32,814 nt of DNA from Chloroflexota bacterium (GTDB lineage Bacteria > Chloroflexota > Dehalococcoidia > DSTF01 > RBG-16-68-14): the NCBI GenBank assembly GCA_022562155.1, contig JADFPV010000012.1, forward strand, positions 1-32,814, written 5' to 3'. Shown in pieces: positions 7,122 through 16,037 of the stretch; position 1 is the stretch's first letter, and every line of letters begins with the position of its first letter. Position numbers and translations under genes: made by a program. The notes under the pieces are model-generated. The model saw only the letters and a program-made list of their open reading frames with translations. It ran no database searches and was not told the origin of the DNA.

Positions 7122-8822
7122 ATGGGCGAAGAGCGCGAGCTTGTCGTTGACCTGGTCATCATCATTTTGGCCGCGGCCGGCGGCGGCCTGACAGCGTCTG
7201 CCCTCCGGCTTCCCACCGTCCTCGGCTATCTGGTGGCGGGCCTCATTGTTGGCAACTACATTCCTGGCCTAGAGATCGACGTGTCTCGGCTGCAGGACAT
7301 TGCCGAACTCGGCGTGGCGCTCCTGCTGTTCGCGCTGGGCGTCAAGTTCTCCGTGAGAAAGCTGGCTGACATCTCACGTATCGCCGTCCTCGGCGGCGGA
7401 TTACAGATCTTGATGACGATTGGCTTAGGGCTACTCGTCGGGCTTGCGTTTGGCCTCGACGTGAGGGCGAGCCTCGTCTTGGGCTACGCCGTCGCGATCA
7501 GCAGTACGATGGTCGTTCTGAAGCTGCTGGAGGATCGCGGCGATATGGATGCCGTCCACGCCAGAGTCGCGCTCGGCATCCTGCTTGTACAGGACCTGGC
7601 TGTCGTGCTGATGGTGATCCTCATCGGCGCGACCGCGGGCGAAGCCGGCCTGTCCCTGGCCCGCGAGGTCGGGTTCGCGTTCGGGAAGGCGCTGCTGCTG
7701 CTCGCCGCCACGTATCTGCTGGCCACCTGGGTCGTTCCTTGGTTCCTCGTCCGCGTCGCCAGAACCGGTTCGCGAGAGCTGTTCTTGCTCGCCGTGCTGT
7801 CAATAGCGCTGGGCTTGGCGGGCGGCAGTTTCGCGCTCGGTCTTTCGATCGCGTTCGGCGCGTTCCTGGCCGGCCTCGCAGTGTCCGAATCTGATTACAG
7901 CTATCAGACGCTGGCCGAGGTCATGCCGCTTCGCGATATGTTCGCAACGATCTTCTTTGTCGCAATGGGCATGCTCATCGATCCCAAGGTTCTCATCGAT
8001 GAGCCCGGGATGGTCGCCGCGATTATGGCTGTCGTGGTCGTCGGGAAGCTGCTGCTCATCTGGGCGCTCGTCGTCGCGTTCGGATATCGGTCGCGCACGG
8101 CCCTCTACGTTGGGCTGGCACTAGCGCAAATGGGCGAGTTCTCGTTTGTGTTGAGCCAGACAGCTCTCGACGAAGGTGTCGTCTCCGCGGACGTGCACTC
8201 AGCGATCCTCATGTCAGCGCTCCTGAGCATTTTTCTCACGCCCATCCTAGGTCTCGTGCCAAGGATCATACCGCGCCTGTCTCGGTTTGCGATTCTGGAC
8301 AGGCTGTTGGGCGAACCCGAACCCACCGTAGAAGGGCTGAGCGGAGAACTCAGACGTCACGCTGTCGTCTGTGGGTACGGCCCCGTCGGGCGCGAACTCG
8401 TGCAGGCGCTGAAGAACCGCGACTTCCCGTTTATCGTCGTGGAACTGGATCCCTATCGGACTGATGAACTGAAAAAGGCGAACGTTCCTTGGATCTACGG
8501 CGACGCCACCAACGACGCCGTCCTCGATGCCTGCCGCGTGCGGGATGCGCGGATCATCGCGGTGACGCTGTCAGAACCCGCCGCCGCGGAAGCGATCGTG
8601 CGGCGCGCCAAGGAGATGAATCCTCGCGTTGACGTTATCGTGCGGGGCGAGGGTAGCCAGGAACGCATCGCGCTCATGAAGGCGGGCGCCGAAGAGGTCG
8701 TGCATCCAGAACTGGAGGCCGGCCTGGAGTTCGTGCGCCACACGCTACACCGGTTTGGCGTGGACAGTAACCAGATTCGAGCGCTGCTGAGCCGCCGCCG
8801 CCAGGATATCTATGGCCCCTAA
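7122..8822 (+). CDS. Kef-type monovalent cation:proton antiporter (CPA2) with TrkA-N domain
   Basis: This 566-residue inner-membrane protein combines a CPA2 Na+/H+-exchanger domain with a cytosolic nucleotide-binding regulatory domain. The first ~385 residues hold about a dozen hydrophobic helices, including LPTVLGYLVAGLIVGN and LGVALLLFALGVKFS, which are typical of KefB/RosB. Residues ~410-530 are a TrkA-N (RCK) Rossmann domain starting at HAVVCGYGPVGRELVQAL, with the acidic residue of VVELD that usually favours NAD(H) binding. No TrkA-C domain is evident after it. It probably exchanges K+ or Na+ for protons. The ATG has AAGGGA about six bases upstream. It stands alone between tRNA-Thr and a convergent SDR gene. 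Confidence 0.93.
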   Translation: MGEERELVVDLVIIILAAAGGGLTASALRLPTVLGYLVAGLIVGNYIPGLEIDVSRLQDIAELGVALLLFALGVKFSVRKLADISRIAVLGGGLQILMTIGLGLLVGLAFGLDVRASLVLGYAVAISSTMVVLKLLEDRGDMDAVHARVALGILLVQDLAVVLMVILIGATAGEAGLSLAREVGFAFGKALLLLAATYLLATWVVPWFLVRVARTGSRELFLLAVLSIALGLAGGSFALGLSIAFGAFLAGLAVSESDYSYQTLAEVMPLRDMFATIFFVAMGMLIDPKVLIDEPGMVAAIMAVVVVGKLLLIWALVVAFGYRSRTALYVGLALAQMGEFSFVLSQTALDEGVVSADVHSAILMSALLSIFLTPILGLVPRIIPRLSRFAILDRLLGEPEPTVEGLSGELRRHAVVCGYGPVGRELVQALKNRDFPFIVVELDPYRTDELKKANVPWIYGDATNDAVLDACRVRDARIIAVTLSEPAAAEAIVRRAKEMNPRVDVIVRGEGSQERIALMKAGAEEVVHPELEAGLEFVRHTLHRFGVDSNQIRALLSRRRQDIYGP

Positions 8823-8844
8823 GCCGTCACGATAGCTTGGAGCG

Positions 8845-9558
8845 TTAGCGCGCCGTCCAGCCGCCGTCGACGACGAGAGACGCTCCGGTCATGTAGGACG
8901 AGTCGTCGGAAGCCAGGAAGAGCGCGGCTTTGGCGATCTCCTCGGGCTTGCCGTAGCGGCCCATAGGCGTCTGTGTCATCACCTGGGTGTTCATGACCTC
9001 CATCTCGCGGATCGTAGCCGTCATCGGCGTCTCTATCCAGCCCGGATTGATGCAGTTGATGCGCACGCCGCGCTGCCCAAACGCGATCGCGAAGTTCTTC
9101 GTTAGCCCGACGACGCCATGCTTCGCGGCGACGTAGGCGTCTTCGGCTCCGATGCCGACCAAGCCGAGGATTGAGGAGAGGTTGATGACCGACCCTCCGC
9201 CAGAAGCGGCGAGCTTCTCGGCGCCGTACTTGCAGCCGTAGTAGACGCCGGAGAGGTTCACGGCGATCGTCGTGTCCCAGTCCTTCTGCGAGACACCGGC
9301 GTTGTTCACCACCACATTGAGACCGCCGAAGCGCTTTTCTGCCATCGCGAGTGACGCCTGCACATCTTCCTCGCTGGATGTGTCGCAGTGCACGTAGGCG
9401 GCGTTGTCGCCGATCTCGTCCGCGACCTTCTGGCCCGACGCCTCGTCCAGCTCAGCGATCACGACCTTGGCGCCTTCGTCCGCAAACGTGTGCGCCATGG
9501 CTCGACCGATGCCCGAGCCGCCGCCCGTGATGAGCGCTACCTTGTCGTTGAGCCGCAT
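8845..9558 (-). CDS. Short-chain dehydrogenase/reductase (classical SDR)
   Basis: This 237-residue, full-length classical SDR has the cofactor motif TGGGSGIG at residues 11-18 and NNAG at 85-88. Its catalytic residues are N101, Ser128/129 (INLSSILG), Y142 and K146 (AYVAAKHG). The C-terminal VDGGWTAR is the usual end of FabG-like enzymes. Acidic residues after strand 2 (IAELDEA) suggest NAD(H) over NADP(H). The natural alcohol or ketone is unknown. The gene lies between the convergent antiporter (22 bp away) and a divergent luciferase-like gene, within a group of oxidative enzymes. Confidence 0.92.
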   Translation of the reverse strand: MRLNDKVALITGGGSGIGRAMAHTFADEGAKVVIAELDEASGQKVADEIGDNAAYVHCDTSSEEDVQASLAMAEKRFGGLNVVVNNAGVSQKDWDTTIAVNLSGVYYGCKYGAEKLAASGGGSVINLSSILGLVGIGAEDAYVAAKHGVVGLTKNFAIAFGQRGVRINCINPGWIETPMTATIREMEVMNTQVMTQTPMGRYGKPEEIAKAALFLASDDSSYMTGASLVVDGGWTAR

Positions 9559-9641
9559 TCCACCCCGTCCTTTCGCGTCTTGACGTTTCGACCCACTCTA
9601 CTTACCCTGTGTCGGAGAGCGAAGCAAGCTGGAGGTGACGG

Positions 9642-10826
9642 GTGCAAGTCAGCGTCTTCTATTTACCGTCGATCGGCTCGCGCGCGGAGATGGAGCAGGG
9701 GATGGCGGGCCTGCGCCGTGACCTCTACCAGCGAATGCTCGCCGAACTCAAAGAGCAGGCGCAGCTCGCGGACGAACTTGGATACGATTCCATCTCCTTC
9801 ACCGAGCATCATTTCCATGTTGAGGGCTTCGAGATATCGAACAACCCCATCATGCTCGACCTCTTTGTGGCGCTGAACACGAAGCGCATTCGCGTCGGGC
9901 AGCTTGGCATCGTCCTCCCTTCGCAGAACCCGCTGCGCGTTGCGGAGGACATCGCGATGCTCGACCACATGAGTGGTGGACGCGCCAACGCCGGCTTCGC
10001 ACGAGGCTATCAGCGCCGTTGGGTGGACGTAATGGCGCAACAGCTCCACGGCATCCATGGCGCGACGCCGGGCGAGCACGACGCGATCGATGAGGCGAAC
10101 AGGGCAGCGTTCGAGGAGCACTTCCGCATCGTCAAGGCCGCCTGGACCGAGGACATGTTCGACTTCCAAGGGAAGTATTGGCAGATCCCGCCTGCAGGCA
10201 TACCATGGAACATCGATGCGACCAAACAGTGGGGGAGTGGCGTGGAAGACGGGATCGTGCGTCAGATCGGCGTCGTCCCCAAGCCGCTCCAGAAGCCCCA
10301 CCCGCCGATCTTCCAGCCGTTCGCATCGAGCGAGAACTCGATCCGCTGGTGTGCTCAAGAGGAGATAACAGCCATTTTGCCGCCGATTTATCTCCAGCTG
10401 CAGAACCAGCTCTATGAGATCTATCGAGAGGAGGCGGCGAAGGCAGGCCGTACTCTCGCTCTAGGCGAAGGCCTGGGCCTGCTGCGCGACGTGGTGGTGG
10501 CCGACACCGACGAGGAAGCGATGGAACTGTGGGGCAACTCGGGGGCGTTCTGTGGGGCGGCGTGGTTCGCGCCGTTTGGCTTCAACAAGCTACTCGCGCC
10601 GCCGGGTGAGAGTCTGACGCCGCAGGACCTGATGGATCGCGGCATGCTCCTGGTCGGGTCGCCCGATACGGTTAGCCACCAGATGGAGACCCTTTTGAAT
10701 GATACGCCGGTGCGCTGGCTCTTCGCCTGGACCTACAACGGCCTCATGCCCCACGACAAGATCATGCGGTCGTTGGAACTCTTCCAGACGAAGGTGCTGC
10801 CGAGGTTTGAAGGCGCGCCCGCTTAG
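9642..10826 (+). CDS. Luciferase-like (LLM) flavin-dependent monooxygenase
   Basis: This 394-residue protein belongs to the bacterial luciferase/alkanal monooxygenase group: LADELGYDSISFTEHHFHVEG, VGQLGIVLPSQNPLRVAEDIAMLDHMSGGRANAGFARGYQRRWVD and the late VGSPDTVSHQMETLL are the standard landmarks. Its length and the HHF motif fit FMNH2-dependent monooxygenases rather than F420 enzymes. GTG 9642 is the start, with GGAGGTGA just upstream. The stop overlaps the stop of the convergent membrane protein gene by 4 bp. It is one of three luciferase-family genes in the window and may attack aromatic or cyclic substrates, but the substrate is not inferable. Confidence 0.92.
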   Translation: MQVSVFYLPSIGSRAEMEQGMAGLRRDLYQRMLAELKEQAQLADELGYDSISFTEHHFHVEGFEISNNPIMLDLFVALNTKRIRVGQLGIVLPSQNPLRVAEDIAMLDHMSGGRANAGFARGYQRRWVDVMAQQLHGIHGATPGEHDAIDEANRAAFEEHFRIVKAAWTEDMFDFQGKYWQIPPAGIPWNIDATKQWGSGVEDGIVRQIGVVPKPLQKPHPPIFQPFASSENSIRWCAQEEITAILPPIYLQLQNQLYEIYREEAAKAGRTLALGEGLGLLRDVVVADTDEEAMELWGNSGAFCGAAWFAPFGFNKLLAPPGESLTPQDLMDRGMLLVGSPDTVSHQMETLLNDTPVRWLFAWTYNGLMPHDKIMRSLELFQTKVLPRFEGAPA

Positions 10827-11539
10827 GCGGGAGATGCGTGCGCGGCGTCTTGGCCGACCAGTCGCGTGCAAGCGCCCATGAACGAGAGCGCCGCAAATGG
10901 CATCCACAGCGCCGCCAGGGCGGCGAACACGGATGCGCCGAAGGCCGGCGAGAGCATCGTCCAGAGTCCCCAGCAGATGAGCAAGCTGCCCATGAGGGGC
11001 AGGCCAGTCGCGACGAAGATGCGCGCGTTCCAGGCCGGCGCCGTCTCGAGTACGTTACGGCCCGCCCGGAGCGCCTCGAATCCACCTACACCGTAGGCGA
11101 GGACCAATGGCAGGTCGTAGGCATGCCTGGCCACCCAGGCGAGCGTTACGAGTGCGCCGAAGAGCCCTAAGGCGAAGGCAGCCAGCGTGTAGCCTTCGTT
11201 GGCCACGATGAGGCTAGCCGCTGCGGTCGTCGCCATGAGAAGACCGAACGGTGCGAAGACGATAAGGATCGCAGGGAGCTTCGCGAGCGTGCCGGCGAAG
11301 GCGGTCAACGGGTCGGGCTCGTCGCTCTGAAGTATGAGCCTGGCGGCGCGCAGGCTCGTGGCATAGGTGAGCACGTACAGGACCACTAAGACCGGGATGC
11401 TGATCAGGGCTGCATGAAGGCCTGACTCGGCTATCAACACGCACACGGGCCCTAGCACAACAGCCGGCGCTGCTACGATCAGCAGGTTCTCGGCTTCGTG
11501 TCGATAGGCAATGGCCGCGTCTTCCAGGATTTCTCTCAT
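10823..11539 (-). CDS. Multi-span membrane protein of unknown function
   Basis: This 238-residue protein has about six hydrophobic segments (around residues 20-40, 45-62, 90-110, 115-137, 177-197 and 200-222). A conserved-looking loop, ARHAYDLPLVLAYGVGGFEALRAGRNVLETAP, lies between the fourth and fifth. It resembles DUF975/YciC-like membrane proteins in layout, but no family can be named with confidence. No good Shine-Dalgarno site precedes ATG 11539. TATACG five bases upstream could be a -10 box of a leaderless message. The last four bases overlap the stop of the luciferase-like gene. Confidence 0.75.
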   Translation of the reverse strand: MREILEDAAIAYRHEAENLLIVAAPAVVLGPVCVLIAESGLHAALISIPVLVVLYVLTYATSLRAARLILQSDEPDPLTAFAGTLAKLPAILIVFAPFGLLMATTAAASLIVANEGYTLAAFALGLFGALVTLAWVARHAYDLPLVLAYGVGGFEALRAGRNVLETAPAWNARIFVATGLPLMGSLLICWGLWTMLSPAFGASVFAALAALWMPFAALSFMGACTRLVGQDAAHASPA

Positions 11540-11650
11540 GCCTACGTATAAGTCGTCGGCCGAGATCGCCTAAATCTGTATCGCTAGCTACGAAGGAGCT
11601 CTGGCTGAGTGCCTGGCGGGTAACGATGTAGGTTCAGGTCGTAAGCGGGG

Positions 11651-11896
11651 CTACTCGTTGCCCTCGATCTCGTCTAGGCGGCTGAAGATCCCATACTCGA
11701 TGCCCATGTGCTGGAGCAGGCTTGTGGCCAGTAGCCCTCCAGCGAGCACGACGGCACCGATGATGGTTAGGACGTCCTGGTCGTTGACCGCGCCCACAGC
11801 CAGCAGGATTGCCCCAATCATGCCGGCCAGCGTGCCTGGGAGCGTGATGGCGTGGCCTTCTTCGCTGTTCAGCGTGTCTAAGAACCTGGTGAGCAT
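11651..11896 (-). CDS. Small two-span membrane protein
   Basis: This 81-residue protein has two hydrophobic helices: LPGTLAGMIGAILLAVGAV at about residues 19-37 and VLTIIGAVVLAGGLLATSLL at about 42-61. Its ends are charged, and the C-terminus (SRLDEIEGNE) is acidic. The start ATG has a strong AGGAGGAATCGAC leader. It is monocistronic, with 111 bp to the next gene downstream and 187 bp to the Rieske gene upstream, and no known domain is recognised. It could be a stress or membrane-anchoring protein, but nothing in the sequence settles that. Confidence 0.65.
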   Translation of the reverse strand: MLTRFLDTLNSEEGHAITLPGTLAGMIGAILLAVGAVNDQDVLTIIGAVVLAGGLLATSLLQHMGIEYGIFSRLDEIEGNE

Positions 11897-12037
11897 GTCG
11901 ATTCCTCCTGAGTAGCTCCGTCTTGATACTCGAGTCTATGGAGGTGAGTGTAGGAAGGTCAAGCGTGCTTGTTCCACTGCCGACCGAGGTAGTGGCCCAG
12001 CTTATCGCCTTAGCAGAAGCGTCCGAGTAGTGTGATT

Positions 12038-12057
12038 GGAGCGCTGCGGAGCGCTCC
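12038..12057. other. Perfect hairpin downstream of the Rieske oxygenase gene
   Basis: An 8-bp perfect inverted repeat (GGAGCGCT-gcgg-AGCGCTCC) lies 27 bp after the Rieske gene stop. It could end or protect that transcript. There is no T-run in either direction, so a canonical intrinsic terminator is not supported. Confidence 0.4.
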
Positions 12058-12083
12058 GACTCCCAAGACCAGGCAGGTCGGCG

Positions 12084-13274
12084 TCAAGCCACGTCATGAT
12101 CATCAAGAAGAGGCAACGGAGGCATCCCGAGCGCATTACGATAGGTGTTGTGATAGTGGTGCAGGGCGGGCTCGTTGCGGCCGAACAGAACGTGTTCGAG
12201 CGACCCGTCATTGGCCGTTCGTTGCTGGCTTGCCGCCACCACGTAGTCCTCGTCGCGAATGATCGAGGAGAACGTCTCGCCGATGGTGCGCAGCATCGTC
12301 TCTGCGTCGCTGTCAGCTTCTATGCCCGGCCACACATAGAACGAGATGCGGCTGACGTGGCGGTTCGCCTGTCCCGGAGTCGGGTAGGCGCGAACAAGGA
12401 AGGTACCGAAATCCGCCGGTAAGAGCTGGACGTTTGGGAACAGCCAGTACGCGGGAAGTCCCGCCGTCGTGACTCGCCATTCGTTCTCAGGCAGTTTCAA
12501 CATCTCGTCAATCGCGCGCCGGCAAAGCAGCATCCGATGATTCCGCCCGAACGTATCGTAGCATTGCACGTTTCCGTGAAACGTCAGGTTGAGGGAATTG
12601 CTGTGCAGCACGGGGAAGTGGTAGGTCTCGCCGAACGTATCCATGGCCAGCTTCCAGTTGCAGGCCACGTCGTAAACATCGCCGCCCAGGTAGCGAAGAC
12701 CGTCAAAGTTCCAGCTCTCGAACTCGTCACTCAGTTCGTCGCCCAGGAGCGCGTCGACATCGATGGTTCCCTCCGTGTCGGGATGGAGCCATAGAATGCC
12801 GTGGCGTTCCACGGCCGGGAGTTCCACAAGTCCCCTGCAGGCCGTATCAACATCGCCGAAGTGATCGGGCTTGGTCAGACCAATCAGCGTTCCATCGAGG
12901 CCGTAGGTCCAATTGTGAAATGGACAGCTAAAGCTGCTCGCGTCGTCGCCACGCTCACGGTTTTCGACGAGGGCACCACGATGCCTGCAGGCGTTTACGA
13001 ATGCCCGAAACGTGCCTTCGCTATCGCGCGTCGCGAGTATCGGCACACCAAGATCGTCGATCGTCATGAAGGAGCCAGGAGCAGCCAGATCCCCAGATAG
13101 TCCTACGATCTGTGGGTGGCCGACGAAGAACTCGTTCCACTCGCGCTCCGCCAACTCGGGGTCGACGTAGACCTGCGTTGGGTTGAGCATCAGCCCGCCC
13201 GCATCGACATTGGTACCCGCATCGAGATGAGTCTCGAGCTGCTTGATGAGTCGAACCTGTACCTCGTGGCGCAT
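12084..13274 (-). CDS. Rieske non-heme iron oxygenase, large subunit type
   Basis: This 396-residue protein has the Rieske [2Fe-2S] motif C96-R-H98 ... C117-P-F-H120 (CRHRG and CPFHNWTYG) and a C-terminal catalytic domain. NWKLAMDTFGETYHFPVLH supplies the mononuclear iron histidines (H220, H225). It would hydroxylate or demethylate an aromatic or similar substrate using electrons from a reductase. No small subunit, ferredoxin or reductase gene is adjacent, so it is probably an alpha-only system with partners encoded elsewhere. ATG 13274 has GGAGG six bases upstream. Upstream lies a TTGACA-like -35 and a perfect 10-bp palindrome, suggesting repressor control. It is divergent from the epoxide hydrolase operon. 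Confidence 0.93.
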   Translation of the reverse strand: MRHEVQVRLIKQLETHLDAGTNVDAGGLMLNPTQVYVDPELAEREWNEFFVGHPQIVGLSGDLAAPGSFMTIDDLGVPILATRDSEGTFRAFVNACRHRGALVENRERGDDASSFSCPFHNWTYGLDGTLIGLTKPDHFGDVDTACRGLVELPAVERHGILWLHPDTEGTIDVDALLGDELSDEFESWNFDGLRYLGGDVYDVACNWKLAMDTFGETYHFPVLHSNSLNLTFHGNVQCYDTFGRNHRMLLCRRAIDEMLKLPENEWRVTTAGLPAYWLFPNVQLLPADFGTFLVRAYPTPGQANRHVSRISFYVWPGIEADSDAETMLRTIGETFSSIIRDEDYVVAASQQRTANDGSLEHVLFGRNEPALHHYHNTYRNALGMPPLPLLDDHDVA

Positions 13275-13304
13275 CGATTGCCTCCATTCTTATAGAACTA
13301 ACTA

Positions 13305-13333
13305 ACACTAGAGGCCTCTCTAAGGAATGTCAA
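13305..13333 (-). promoter_or_regulatory. Candidate promoter of the Rieske oxygenase gene with palindromic operator
   Basis: On the minus strand TTGACA (13333-13328) is followed after 17 bases by TAGTGT (13310-13305), a weak -10. The spacer contains the perfect palindrome AGAGGCCTCT (13310-13319), well placed for a repressor. Confidence 0.4.
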
Positions 13334-13363
13334 CGACTCTGGACGGCGCTCAGCCGCGTTACG

Positions 13364-13369
13364 TAGAAT
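13364..13369 (+). promoter_or_regulatory. Candidate -10 box of the epoxide hydrolase operon
   Basis: TAGAAT, with TGGACG 18 bases upstream as a possible -35. This gives a leader of about 45 nt that contains the GAGGGAG ribosome site before ATG 13421. Confidence 0.4.
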
Positions 13370-13420
13370 GAGCAGGCTTTGAGCCTTGTAGGAGTAAGGA
13401 AGCCAGGTGAGGGAGACTAT

Positions 13421-14371
13421 ATGACTGAACTGCGACACCGAACCGTCAGAACGAACGGCATCAACCTGCATGTTGCCGAGCAGGGCGAAGGCCCAGTCGT
13501 CCTCATGCTGCATGGCTTTCCGGAGTCGTGGTACTCCTGGCGCCACCAACTGCCAGCGCTGGCGAAAGCGGGCTATCGCGCGATCGCTCCCGACGTGCGC
13601 GGCTACGGGCGATCCGACGCTCCTGACGCTATCGAGGCGTACTCGATGAAGGAGCTGACGGCCGATGCTGTCGGGCTGTTGGACGAACTCGATGTCGAGA
13701 CGGCTGTCGTCGTCGGGCACGACTGGGGCGCGCCGATGGCCTGGAACAGTGCGGTCCTCTACCCGGAGCGCTTTCGCGCAGTTGTTGGCATGAGCGTGCC
13801 GTTCAGCCCGCGCGGCCCGATGCCGCCCACGCAGCTCTTCAAGCAGGTCTTTAAGGATAACTTCTTCTACATCCTCTACTTCCAGGAGCCAGGCATCGCG
13901 GAGGCCGAACTGGAGGCGGACGTGCGGCGGTTCCTGCGGCTCTTCGCACACTCCGCCAGCGCGGCAGGGCCAGACAGGGCATTGATGCCGGAGAAGAAGA
14001 AAGACGCCAAGTTCCTTGATGGAATGGAAGACCCAGAGCAATTACCGGCCTGGCTGACGGAAGCGGATCTCGACTTCTACACGGCGGAGTTCGAGCGGAC
14101 AGGCCTGCGCGGCGGGCTGAATCGATATCGCAACATGGACCGAGACTGGGAAGAGTTGCCCGAGTTGGCCGATGCCAAGATCCAACAGCCGGCCCTCTTC
14201 CTGGCGGGCGACAAGGACCCGGTGATACGGATGTCCCAGCCTGAAGGCATGAAGGCTCACATCCCGAACCTCGAGCTACCGGCGCTGCTACCCAACTGCG
14301 GCCACTGGACCCAGCAAGAGAAGCCCACGGAAGTGAACGCGGCGCTGATCGCGTTCCTCAACGGCCTCTAA
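13421..14371 (+). CDS. Epoxide hydrolase-like alpha/beta hydrolase
   Basis: This 316-residue protein has all the soluble epoxide hydrolase hallmarks: HGFP oxyanion motif (31-34), nucleophile D101 in GHDWGA, lid tyrosines Y153 (ILYFQEPG) and Y236 (LNRYRN), acid D266 (LAGDKDPV) and base H295 (NCGHWTQ). Asp rather than Ser at the nucleophile and two lid tyrosines favour epoxide ring opening over ester cleavage. A fluoroacetate or haloalkane dehalogenase is less likely. The start is taken at ATG 13421, which has GAGGGAG eight bases upstream; an upstream TTG at 13379 has no such site. The alcohol dehydrogenase gene follows one base after its stop, so oxidation of the diol product is a reasonable guess. 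Confidence 0.92.
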   Translation: MTELRHRTVRTNGINLHVAEQGEGPVVLMLHGFPESWYSWRHQLPALAKAGYRAIAPDVRGYGRSDAPDAIEAYSMKELTADAVGLLDELDVETAVVVGHDWGAPMAWNSAVLYPERFRAVVGMSVPFSPRGPMPPTQLFKQVFKDNFFYILYFQEPGIAEAELEADVRRFLRLFAHSASAAGPDRALMPEKKKDAKFLDGMEDPEQLPAWLTEADLDFYTAEFERTGLRGGLNRYRNMDRDWEELPELADAKIQQPALFLAGDKDPVIRMSQPEGMKAHIPNLELPALLPNCGHWTQQEKPTEVNAALIAFLNGL

Positions 14372-14372
14372 G

Positions 14373-15401
14373 ATGCGCGCGGCTATTCTGCGCGACCACA
14401 AGCTCGTCATCGATGATGTGGATGAGCCTGTTCCCGGCCCGGGTCAGGTGCTTGTCGAGACGCTCGCTTGTGGGATCTGCGGTTCCGATCTGCACTTTAT
14501 TCAACACGCGGGTAAGGGAGGCGATGAGGTGGAGTCTCCGTTCGACCCGACCCGAGACCTCGTGATGGGTCACGAGTTCACGGTACGCGTGGTCGAGCTT
14601 GGTGACGGCGTGGAGAACGTCGCCGAGGGCGACATCGTCGTCTCGATGCCCGCCATGGTGACGCCGGAGGGCATGGCGCCTATCGGCTACTCTCATGATT
14701 TCCCTGGCGGTTACTCAGAGCGCATGTTGCTGATGGCTGCGATCTGCCTGAAGGTGCCAGCAGGCCTGTCCGCGTCGCACGCAGCTCTAACCGAACCGCT
14801 GGCCGTGGGCCGGCACACCGTGAACCTCGCGAAGATAACTCAGGGCGAAGGCGCGATCGTGCTCGGCTGTGGGCCGATCGGGCTGGCAATCATCAGCGCG
14901 CTGTCGCTGGATGGCGTCGAGCCGATCATCGCTGCGGACTTCTCGAGGAAGCGCCGGGAGTTGGCGGGCGAAATGGGCGCCCACGAAGTTGTCGATCCGA
15001 AGAGCGAACCTGCAGCCGATGCCTGGGCGCGTGTCGCTGGCGTTCGCGAGCCCGTGATCTTCGAGGCCGTCGGTGTGCCGGGCATGATCGATCAGGCGAT
15101 GCGCATGGCGCCACGGTCGGGCCGCGTGATCGTGGCTGGGGCCTGCATGGAGCCCGACACTATCACGCCCATCGTCGGCATCAGGAACGAACTGACGATC
15201 CAGTTCGCGTTGGGCTACACGCCGGAGGAGTTTAGCGCGACGCTCGACACCATCGCCGCCGGCAAGATCGATGCGGCAAAGCTGATCACGGACGAGGTCG
15301 GACTAGATGACGTGCCTAAGGCGTTCGACATGCTCGCCCACCCGGACGAGCATGTCAAGATCATCGTTACGCCAAACGCCCGCTCTTCGAGCGGGACCTA
15401 G
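14373..15401 (+). CDS. Zinc-dependent medium-chain alcohol dehydrogenase
   Basis: This 342-residue protein is a GroES-like plus Rossmann MDR enzyme. Catalytic zinc ligands are C36 (CGICGSDLH) and the GHE at 67-68. The cofactor motif LGCGPIGLA occurs near residue 163. The four-cysteine structural zinc lobe of classical ADHs is missing; that loop instead reads MPAMVTPEGMAPIG. It is likely NAD(P)-dependent, oxidising a secondary alcohol or diol. ATG lies one base after the epoxide hydrolase stop, so translation is coupled. The gene ends in CTAG, overlapping the stop of the convergent DinB-fold gene by 4 bp, just after a CCCGCTC-ttc-GAGCGGG hairpin (15379-15395). Confidence 0.93.
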   Translation: MRAAILRDHKLVIDDVDEPVPGPGQVLVETLACGICGSDLHFIQHAGKGGDEVESPFDPTRDLVMGHEFTVRVVELGDGVENVAEGDIVVSMPAMVTPEGMAPIGYSHDFPGGYSERMLLMAAICLKVPAGLSASHAALTEPLAVGRHTVNLAKITQGEGAIVLGCGPIGLAIISALSLDGVEPIIAADFSRKRRELAGEMGAHEVVDPKSEPAADAWARVAGVREPVIFEAVGVPGMIDQAMRMAPRSGRVIVAGACMEPDTITPIVGIRNELTIQFALGYTPEEFSATLDTIAAGKIDAAKLITDEVGLDDVPKAFDMLAHPDEHVKIIVTPNARSSSGT

Positions 15402-15907
15402 AACGGCAACCCCTTCAGCCCCTGAACGCCTTTCAGCGCGGCGATCTCGCCCCAGTGGCCAGCGACGTGCGTCAGGCCGATGTTCGCGAAGAACGTGATG
15501 AACGGCTGCTTGCCAACAGGGGAGTCGATCTCCTTGTTCAGCTCCTCATCGGTCGCGTTGGCGAGGAAGTCGTCGGTTGCGGCGGCAACGGCCTTCGCGT
15601 ATTCGCGGAACAAATCAAGGTCGATCTTCATGCCCGCTAGATGCTCGTCCTGGCGAGCACTTGCGGCGTCTACGCCGAGCTTCTCCGCCCAACCGTCGCC
15701 CTTGAGTACCGGCTCTCTGCCCTCAACCATGCCGTTGAGCATCATGTCTTCAGAGAGCACGGTGTGCGCGTACACCGAACCGACCTTGTTGATCGTCCAG
15801 GCGTCCTCTTTCTTCTCGAGTACATCTGGCGAGCAGTCCGCGATCGTCATGTCCAGGAACTGATGCATTGTCTTGAACTGAGCGCGCAGTAGCTCTTTGG
15901 CTTCCAT
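15398..15907 (-). CDS. DinB-fold family protein
   Basis: This 169-residue four-helix bundle protein has a likely metal-binding histidine triad: H48 (SVYAHTVLSED), H147 and H151 (LTHVAGHWGEIA). That spacing is the DinB/YfiT metal-dependent thiol-transferase pattern. Members act as bacillithiol or mycothiol transferases or have unknown roles; nothing here tells which. The ATG has AAGGAGG about eight bases upstream. It converges on the alcohol dehydrogenase with a 4-bp overlap of stops. Confidence 0.85.
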   Translation of the reverse strand: MEAKELLRAQFKTMHQFLDMTIADCSPDVLEKKEDAWTINKVGSVYAHTVLSEDMMLNGMVEGREPVLKGDGWAEKLGVDAASARQDEHLAGMKIDLDLFREYAKAVAAATDDFLANATDEELNKEIDSPVGKQPFITFFANIGLTHVAGHWGEIAALKGVQGLKGLPF

Positions 15908-16037
15908 GTCCTTTTCCTCCTTGGGCTAGTCGTGTTTATCCCCGTCTAATGCGGGGTGGACAGTAAAATATAGCAAAACGACTGCAATACGCGGTGAGCC
16001 TGGACCACGCCCGGTTGTTGGCGAGGCTCTAGACAGT

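Noticed and set aside
12038-12057. Hairpin as an intrinsic terminator of the Rieske gene
   Set aside because: The stem is perfect but neither strand has a T-run after it; kept only as a hairpin.
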